NCBI GenBank assembly: GCA_964499015.1
Contig: CAZCJA010000049.1
Location: forward strand, 1-17,155
Direction: 5' to 3'
DNA from: CAZCJA01 sp964499015
Lineage (GTDB): Bacteria > Elusimicrobiota > Elusimicrobia > F11
Length of the DNA: 17,155 bases
In this document: positions 6,758 through 14,400 of the stretch, piece after piece
How positions within the stretch are numbered: the first letter of the stretch is position 1
How the letters are laid out: every line of letters starts with the position of its first letter
The notes under the pieces: model-generated
Database searches by the model: none
Told to the model about the DNA's origin: nothing
What the model saw: only the letters and a program-made list of their open reading frames with translations
Translations under genes and position numbers: made by a program

Positions 6758-8121
6758 CACGGAATCACCAGTTTCGAGCCGACCTTGGGCAGGCCGCGTT
6801 CGATCTTGTCGGAGTTGGCGTTGTAAATCTTTTTCCATTGATTTGGATCGCCGTAATATTCCTTGGCGATGCTTTGCAGCGTATCTCCGGCGACCACCAT
6901 GTGCGTTCGGATCGATTCTTTTTTCTCCGTCAGTTGGCGAACCTGATTGCGCTGACCGGACAGCGCCAGTTCCAGCGCGGCCACACGCTCTTTCAGCTGA
7001 TTGATTTGCGCGTTTTTTTGGCCCAGCAAATCCTGGTTTTTCATCGACTCGATGCGCGCTTTCATGTTGTCCAGCTCTTCGCGGGCGATGCGGCGCTTTT
7101 GCTCCATCTCGCTCAACGATTCCTTAAGCTCCGCTTCCTGCACCGTGAGCGAAAGCACGTTCTGATCGAGCTTGCTCGCTTCTTCGAGCGCGCGGTCGTA
7201 ATAAATTTCCGTGAACTGCGGCAGGCCGAAGCGATAACGAAGCGAGGCGCGGAATTGCTGCATGTTATCGTTCAGCGTTTTAACGGGAATTAAATAAGCG
7301 ATGTCGATCTGATAAGGCGAGGTGTAAAAACCGATGCCGGTGGCGATGCTGTCGATGCCGCCGTTATCGCGGAAACCCCAGCCCAAACGCGGGCGAAGCA
7401 CGCCGCGCGCCAGCAGCCACTCCGCGCCCGGATGAAAGCGCCAAATGCCGCCGTTGCCGAACTCCAAGTCCGCGTGGAAATGCAGATAATCGCGATGCTG
7501 GCGGACCATGCCGACCACGGCCGACGGCCCGTACGGATTGGAATCGCCCAAGAAAAGATTGCGCAAAACAAAGCTCGCCTGCAAACGGCGCGCCAGCGGC
7601 ATGTACGCGCCCGCAGTGATGCCCAAACCCAGGCTGGATTTTCCCACGCGCGGCGAACGGTCGTCGCCTTTTTGGCTGCGCAGGGTGACCGCTCCGCCAA
7701 TTTTCACCGGAAATTTGATTAGGCCTTTGGTCCAGCGATCGGCCGGCGCGCTGCCGCCGGTGCCCATCGACAAATCGATTATATTGGCGCCGGGGGCGGC
7801 GCGTTCCGCGTAAAAGCCGATGGCCACCGGAAAGAATTGGTCCTTGTAGCGGTACGGCATCGCGTAAATGGAATTGAAGTCGGAACGGGACGATTCAAAT
7901 TCGCTGGAGGAGCGACCGTAATCGAGCACGAACTCTTTCTGGTTGACTTCGGCGAGCCCGCCCGGGTTGTAGTAAAGGCTATAAGCGTCGCCCGCGACGG
8001 CGGAGTAGCCGTTTCCAAGAGCAATGGGGCGAGCGCCGCGGCTCGGCGGAGGAGAGGCATGGCCGAGCGCTGTGCAGAGAAGAAAAGAAAGACTTAAAAA
8101 AAGACGTCGCATAGTGCACAT
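6757..8121 (-). CDS. Outer-membrane beta-barrel / coiled-coil / LysM protein
   Basis: 454 residues. A signal peptide (about 1-22, ending GHA) precedes a domain starting RPIALGNGYSAVAGDAYSLYYNPGGLAEV, the opening typical of PorV/UPF0164-like outer-membrane barrels; alternating strands run to about residue 310 and end RASLRYRFGL. Residues about 312-406 form a strong coiled coil rich in Glu, Lys, Gln and Leu. Residues 407-454 form a LysM domain (VVAGDTLQSIAKEYYGDPNQWKKIYNANSDKI), which binds glycan strands of peptidoglycan. The protein would tie the outer membrane to the wall through a coiled-coil spacer. Two starts are possible: ATG 8119-8121, or ATG 8110-8112 three codons later. It is coupled to the kinase gene by TGATG and preceded by an inverted repeat. 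Confidence 0.82.
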   Translation of the reverse strand: MCTMRRLFLSLSFLLCTALGHASPPPSRGARPIALGNGYSAVAGDAYSLYYNPGGLAEVNQKEFVLDYGRSSSEFESSRSDFNSIYAMPYRYKDQFFPVAIGFYAERAAPGANIIDLSMGTGGSAPADRWTKGLIKFPVKIGGAVTLRSQKGDDRSPRVGKSSLGLGITAGAYMPLARRLQASFVLRNLFLGDSNPYGPSAVVGMVRQHRDYLHFHADLEFGNGGIWRFHPGAEWLLARGVLRPRLGWGFRDNGGIDSIATGIGFYTSPYQIDIAYLIPVKTLNDNMQQFRASLRYRFGLPQFTEIYYDRALEEASKLDQNVLSLTVQEAELKESLSEMEQKRRIAREELDNMKARIESMKNQDLLGQKNAQINQLKERVAALELALSGQRNQVRQLTEKKESIRTHMVVAGDTLQSIAKEYYGDPNQWKKIYNANSDKIERGLPKVGSKLVIP

Positions 8122-8159
8122 TCAAGCTCATAAAACGCGCTGAACTTGACTGTGCACTA
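8112..8159. repeat. 15-base inverted repeat around the LysM gene start
   Basis: The left arm, 8112-8126 (TAGTGCACATTCAAG), pairs with 8145-8159 (CTTGACTGTGCACTA), 14 of 15 positions complementary, loop 18 bases. In the minus-strand transcript the first ATG of the LysM gene (8119-8121) lies inside the 3' arm, and the alternative ATG (8110-8112) starts at the end of the stem. It could be an RNA hairpin that hides the start, or a pair of TGTGCACT operator half-sites. There is no T-run, so it is not an intrinsic terminator. Confidence 0.6.
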
Positions 8160-8204
8160 AGGGTAAGGGGTTAAACTTTGAAAATCAACAGGGAGCTTAA
8201 GATT

Positions 8205-8342
8205 TTAGGCGGAGGCTCCGGCGCCCTTTTTGACGTGACCGGCGGCAATAAGCGCCGCTTTTTTGCGTTTCGCGCGTCTCTTCATCCGCGCACGGATAGC
8301 GGCGCGACGGCGTTTTTGTCCACTTTTGCTTCGTGTGCTCAT
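8205..8342 (-). CDS. Small, very basic 45-residue protein, unknown function
   Basis: The protein begins MSTRSKSGQKRRRAAIRAR and continues with MKRRAKRKK, then AALIAAGHVKKGAGASA. Nearly all charged residues are Arg or Lys. The start is supported by GAGGAG nine bases upstream and by a strong promoter placed to give a leader of about 30 bases. The composition fits a nucleic-acid binder, such as a small ribosome-associated or nucleoid protein, but I cannot match it to bS21, bTHX or another named family. It is the first gene of the leftward array. No intrinsic terminator is seen after it, so transcription may continue into the LysM gene 82 bases downstream. Confidence 0.7.
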   Translation of the reverse strand: MSTRSKSGQKRRRAAIRARMKRRAKRKKAALIAAGHVKKGAGASA

Positions 8343-8380
8343 GAGAAAATTCTCCTCGTTTGGATGGCTGCAACGTGGCC

Positions 8381-8410
8381 ATTATAACCAGATCCGTCGA
8401 CGCGTTACAA
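8381..8410 (-). promoter_or_regulatory. Sigma70-type promoter for the leftward array
   Basis: On the minus strand, TTGTAA (8405-8410, -35) and a perfect TATAAT (8381-8386, -10) are separated by 18 bases. Expected transcription start is near 8374, giving a leader of about 30 bases containing GAGGAG. The opposite strand should also start transcripts in the 122-base divergent region; TTTACA at 8415-8420 is a possible -35 for the rightward gene, but no good -10 follows it. Confidence 0.7.
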
Positions 8411-8464
8411 AACCTTTACAACTCCTTAACCGGTTTTTAAACCCGATTCAATACCATTTCCCCT

Positions 8465-11400
8465 ATGAAACGGGGGCCTCTCCTGCTAAAAACAATTGCC
8501 TTATTTTTACTGCCGATCTATGCCTCCACACAGTGCGTTTTTGCGTATTCGCCGGAAACCAACTTTTGGAAGGAACGGCAGGCCGCCGTAAGTCGTCACC
8601 CCGGCGAAAGCCGGGGTCCAGTTATAAACCTGGATTCCGGCGTCCGCCGGAATGACGGCTTAAATCAATTCGGCACATACCGTTCCCCCCTGCCCCAAAC
8701 AAACGGCAAACCCGCGATCCTCCACATCCAAGACGTCCATTTAAACGCCGAAGCGCAAACCAACATCAGCAAAGCCGTTCAGGTCTTGCTGCAAAACCAG
8801 CAGGTTGATCTCATCGCGCTCGAAGGGGCGTTCGGCGGCATCGATCTTTCCCTCTTCAAGCGCTTCCCAAACCAGGCGGCCGTTCATCAAGCCGCGGCCG
8901 TCTTACTGGAAAAACAAAAAATCGCCGGGCCGGTCCACGCTCTCCTGCGCGCCGACGGAAAACCGGTCCCGATCGTCGGCGTTGACGATCCCACGCATTA
9001 CGACGCCAACGTCGAAGCGTACCGCCAAGCGGCCAAACACGCGCCGCGCGAAAAAGAGCGGATCGCCTCCCTGGAAAAAGATTTGGCCGCACAGAAAAAA
9101 TCTGTTTTTAATGGCGCGCTGGTCGCTTTCGATAAAGAGGTTTCCGCGTATCGCAGCGGCGCGCTCGCCTTCGGCCAATACGCGAAAATTGTCTCCGCCG
9201 GCGCAGCGCCGAGCCCGGTGCTTCGTCAATTTCTCGACGCGCTCGCCCTGGAAGAAACTCTCGACTGGAACGCCGTCGAAGCCGAGCGCAACCGCGTGCT
9301 CACGCACCTTTTTCAAACCGCAAATGAGGCGGACCGCGCCGCCTTGGCCGAAGCGAGCGTTGCCTATCGCGCGGGCCGGCTTTCGCAAACCGATTTTTAT
9401 GCGCAGTTCGTTTCACTGTGCCGCCTCAGCGGCGTCGACTTCACGAAAACGCCGGCATTGAACGCCTACGTCCGCTATCTCACGCTGTCGAACAGCATTG
9501 ATTCCGAAGCGTTGTTCGCCGACCTGCACCGGCTTGAAGCCGCCGCTTACCAACGTCTTGCCAAAACGGAAACCGAACGCGCGCTCGTCGAACAATCGAT
9601 GCGCCTGCATCTCACCGCCAAGCTCGTTGATTTCTCGCTGACAAAACAGGAATGGAGCGACTACAAAAAAATTCGCGATTCGCAGTTCGTAATTCGTGGT
9701 TACGACGAACTGCGAACCACGAGCTACGAACAGTTTTACGAAGAAGCCGAAATCCGCGACCGGAAGATGGCCGACAATCTTTTTGCCGCGATGAAAGCGC
9801 ACGGCGCCAAAAGCGCGGCTCTGGTGGCCGGCGGTTTCCACGCGCAAGGCCTGCGCGACGCCGCCAAAGAGTTCTCGTACGTATCGTTCGTTCCCAAACT
9901 CACGCGCATCGATTTAAAAAACAGCTCGGCTTACCTTAGCGTCTTCGCCCAGGAAAAATCTCCGCTCGAGAAACTGCTCAACGGCGAAAAACTATTCCTC
10001 GCGCCGCCGGTGTGGGACGCGCCGACGCGCGCGGCCATCGCCGCGGAAGTCATTTCGCGAAATAAACAGTCCGCGGCACCGGCCGGCAGCGACGCCGTCG
10101 AGGAGCTACGCTCCGAACTCGACGCTTTGCCGGTAACCGTTACATCTCAAGGAAAAATAAAAGAAGAGAAATACAACGTCTCGATTTTCAAGCGCTCGCT
10201 GGTCGTCTTCGGTTTTGTGGCGATGTTTGCGGCCGGCTTCTGGACGACGAACATTACGGTTGACGCATTAACCGGCTTTAACATCTGGGGCTGGTACACA
10301 GGCCTCCTGTCCAATCCGGGCAGTTGGGAATCCTCGTTGGCGGCGGCGTTTGCGGCGGTCATGAGCGGCGTCAGCTCGCGCCTGGCGGGCATTTATATTT
10401 CCGGCAGCGACGCGCGCCAAACGCTCCTTAAAGACATCGGCTTCTTCCTGTTCTTCGCCGTGGTATGGCGGCCGGTCCACGGCATTTTCACGGACTGGAT
10501 CTACTTCTGGATCGACAATAATATTCCGGAAACCTCCGCCGACAACACGACCGCGCTGATTCGCGTTTTCGTCACGATGGGCTACGGCTATGTGATGAGC
10601 TTCATCTATGAGATGGTCGAGCCGATTTTTAAATTTAAACGCGCCGCGCGCGACGCCGAAAAAATCGGCAATCACGAACTCGCCGCCAGTTTGCGCGAAC
10701 AGGCCAAGGCCGCCAATCAATGGCGCCGCGTCTCCGCCGGCATGTTCGGGCGCCTCAGTTTCGCGTTCACGCAAAACAATCTGACGGTCAATTGGATCGA
10801 TCCGGCGTATCGCATCCCTTTTGTTTTCGGCCTGGGTTTTCTCAATCAAACGTTCCGCGCGACCAGCTCCTATTTCACCGGCCCGCGCGTCCCGCCGGTT
10901 TACGTTCTCTTGTCGGGCCTGGGATTCTCGATCTTCAATTTTTGGCTTGTTTCATTCGAGATGGGCTTTGTCGCCGTCGGCTTGTCGATCACCGCCTATC
11001 TCTATTTCACCCGCCGCAACGCCCGCGAGGCCGACAAAGCATTAAAAGCAACCGCGATCCTTCTTCTCGGCTGGGGCGCGTGGTCGATGGGGCCGGAGGC
11101 GATCACCGCGTTTACGCTGGCGGTCATCGGCCTTGTGTCGGCAAACGGCGGTACCGGTTCCGGCCGGGACGATCTTCCTCCCATTCGTTCGCTCTTGGAC
11201 ACGGCCGTTCAGCAGCTAAAGGGCGCGAAGCATAAAGCGGCGGAATCTATTGATGCCATGGTCGCCGATTTCACTTACCAATTCCTGAAACACGGAACGC
11301 GCACCTTCACGAATTCACCGAATGCCTTCGCCGTTAAGCCCACGGAACCGAACATCCCCGGTCTTTTCGTGAATGTTCAATTGCTCCGGCAGCTCATGCT

Positions 11401-14400
11401 GGAGGCGCGCAAATTTACCGGTATCGAACCCCTCTACAACGACATTCTTCAGGCGTATGTGCGCGTCGCGCTGGTGGAACAAAACGTCTATTACGAAAAC
11501 GTCGAATCGCTTCAATCGGTACTTGATGACAGCGAAAGCGTGGCGTCGAATTTCCACCTCGAGCGCGCCAAACTTGCGGTCGCCGGCGCGGTCAGCCTAG
11601 ATACACTGGCTTTTATGGCCGCGCGCAAACAAATGCTGCACGAAGGCTGGACCGCGGACTATCTCAAAAAAATGTCGTCCATTCTTCGCGGCACGGTGTT
11701 GGGCGCCCACTTAAAAAAACGTTATGACTACATGTCGCACTACGACGCTTTGCTGGCCCGATATGAGCGTGAACGGGTGCCGCGCCAAGTTGTGCTCGAG
11801 AAAATCTATTTGCCCAGCGCGCGGGCCAAAACCGGCGGGGCCTTAAGCGACATCGTCCATCAAATCGCGATGGCCGAAGGATCAGGCCCGGATGCGTTTG
11901 CGTTCGTGCACAGCCCGCACTACATCGATTCGTTCTTAAACACGGCCGATCCGATTCATCAATCAAACGAAGACATCGCCATGGAATTCATCATAGACGT
12001 GGTCAATGAATTTGAAAGAGATTTAAACGAAAACCAGAGGCGCCGCCTGCACCGCATGCTTAAATTTTTCATCCGGGTGCATTCGCATTCGCCTGAAATG
12101 GCGACCACCGCATCAGAAACGGGGGTTGGCCTGGAACTACTGGAGTCCGGCCACCTGGTGCTCAAGGCCAACTTCGACCGCATCGCCAAAGCTTTTAACG
12201 ACGCGCCGAAGAACGACGCCGACGCGGACGAGTATTTAAATGCACTTCGTCTTGTTCTGATGGGCCGGCTGATTGAACACGCCAATAGTTACGCCCGCGC
12301 CCCGACTCTTGCCGGAGTCAGTTCTAAAACGCGCGAATTGTACGAATCCGATGATCTGCCACGCCCGGGCATCAACACCGCGCGCACGCTTTTGGCCACG
12401 GTGACGCACATCACGGCCTCCGGTTTTTTCCGCATGAATGAATTCTTCGACGCTAATAATATGGGTGTCGGCCATATGGAAAATTTACGCCGACGCTTTC
12501 CGGCGACGACGTTGGCCGGCCTGCTGGAACCGCTCATCGATATGCGCACTCATTTCAACATGATGATTAACGACGGCATGCGCGTGACCACCGCGGCGCG
12601 CCGCGTCATTTTTTCGCACCTGTTTATTCCCATGGTCAAGCAGCCGCCGACATTTCCGTTTGCACGCCTGGTTCATCACACGATGGAACACGAGATCACC
12701 CTGGGGCACATCGGCGTTGAAAGTGACGAAGTTATCTTGACCCAAGACGCTTTTATTTTCATCAACGATCCGAAGTACCACATTCCGGTCCGCGGCGGCG
12801 GCTGGACGGGCCTTCTGCCCATCTGGCGGCCGCTGATCCGCAAGACCAACATTGAGGCCATCAAGAACCGCAACAAATACGCGCCGCACATGATGGCCGC
12901 GGCCCTCGGAGCCGCCGAAGAACTTTTCTTCAGCCTGGCGCTGGTCGCCGGCGGCGCGTGGGCCGCTCAATTGCTGGGGATCTCTTTCTTTGACGCGCTT
13001 CGCTTAGTATCTATTGTCACCGGGATTTTCTTCGTCTCATTGCACGTCGACAAAGCGTTTCATTGGAAAGACGGTCTTTTGGTCCGCGGCGCGCCCAGCA
13101 CCATCGCTGTGTTCGTGATCTCGTCCGCCCTTCGTCTCACCTTCGCCTATCTCTATTTAAATCACGACCTTCTTTCCGCCCTCATCGGTGTCGCCTTCGT
13201 CCACGCGTTTTACAACGCGGTTCTTTCTCCGTTTATTCCCGGCGCGCCGCTGGGCATCGCCAGCAACGGCGGGAACGGCGGCCATGGTGGCGATGAACAC
13301 AAACCCAACCCCGACAACGTTGACGCGATCCGCCTCCTGCGCGAAGCGATTATTGAACTGAAAAACGAAAAACATGAACTGGCGGACAGCGTCGTGCGCA
13401 TGTGGGTTGATTTCGAAAAGCTTTTCCGCGTCCCCAAGAACGCCAAAGCGCTGATTATTCCCTCCGAAGGCGAAATCATGGAGATGGGCCAGGGCCATGA
13501 CGGCCAGGTTTTCCTGCGCGTTAACATTCCCGATATCAACCGGCTGTACCGCGACCAAGAACATTTTGATCCCGCGGATCGAGCCGGCTACCTCATGATG
13601 GTGAAGGACTATTTAAAGGCGACTCTTTTGGAACAAAGCCATTACTATCGCCATCCGCAGGAAATACTCGACATTCATGAGCGCATTCAGGCTTTCGCCC
13701 AAGAGGAAAACGTTCCAGGTTCGTCCGGCCGGGCACAAGCATTATTGGTCGATCAAATTTCGCTCGAAGCGGATTCATTGAAGCTCGGGCTTGCGTATTT
13801 GAATAAACACGGTTGGGACACCGATTTCCTGTTCGAGATCCACGAACGCACCAGTGAGATTTTATTTGGAGATCTTCTTCATGGCGCCGCCCGATTTTCT
13901 GCCGCGTTCGACGTCACGTATGAGTTCCGTGAAAACGCCGCCGATGCCGCCAAAGAAGCGGTTCTGATCAACTATCTCGAAGCGGCTTACTACTCGGAGG
14001 ATCCGCGCGCTCATTTGGTCCCCATAAACAAACTGGTCCGTTACGTGGCCCAAATGGAAGAAAACGCTGGACGGCTGCAATTCACCGACACGAATTTTGA
14101 ATTCACCAAGGATGCTTTTTCATTTTTATTTAAGGATGGGAATGGCGAGCAATCGGGCGGCATGAAATTATTCTCTGTCGCGCCGCTGCTGGGCCTTATC
14201 GAGCCAACGGTAACGCTCTTTAGTGCGATCGCGCTGTTCGGCGTGGGCCTGATATTTCTGACCGTTTGGACTGTCCGCAAACTGCGCAAAAATATGCAAA
14301 AAGATGCCCCCCGCACTATTTATCAGGACGCCGCCAAAGATCTGGTGAGCATGGCCTCAATCGCTTCCGCCCACCCCAATAAATCCATTGCCGAAATCGT

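Noticed and set aside
6284..6826. 180-codon plus-strand frame opposite the kinase
   Set aside because: The composition is that of an antisense frame, and the opposite strand holds kinase coiled coil and coupled gene junctions.
6758..6838. Upstream ATG for the kinase at 6838
   Set aside because: It would add 27 residues read out of frame through the LysM domain codons; the TGATG junction at 6757 is the natural start.
8594..8657. CRISPR or tRNA-like interpretation of the hairpins
   Set aside because: There is only one unit, no regular spacers and no tRNA arms; the arrangement is that of a dispersed palindromic repeat.
12665..12715. HHTMEHEITLGH in the giant protein as a zincin HExxH site
   Set aside because: The spacing is HExxxGH, not HExxH, and no membrane helix or Met-turn follows; kept only as a His-rich patch.
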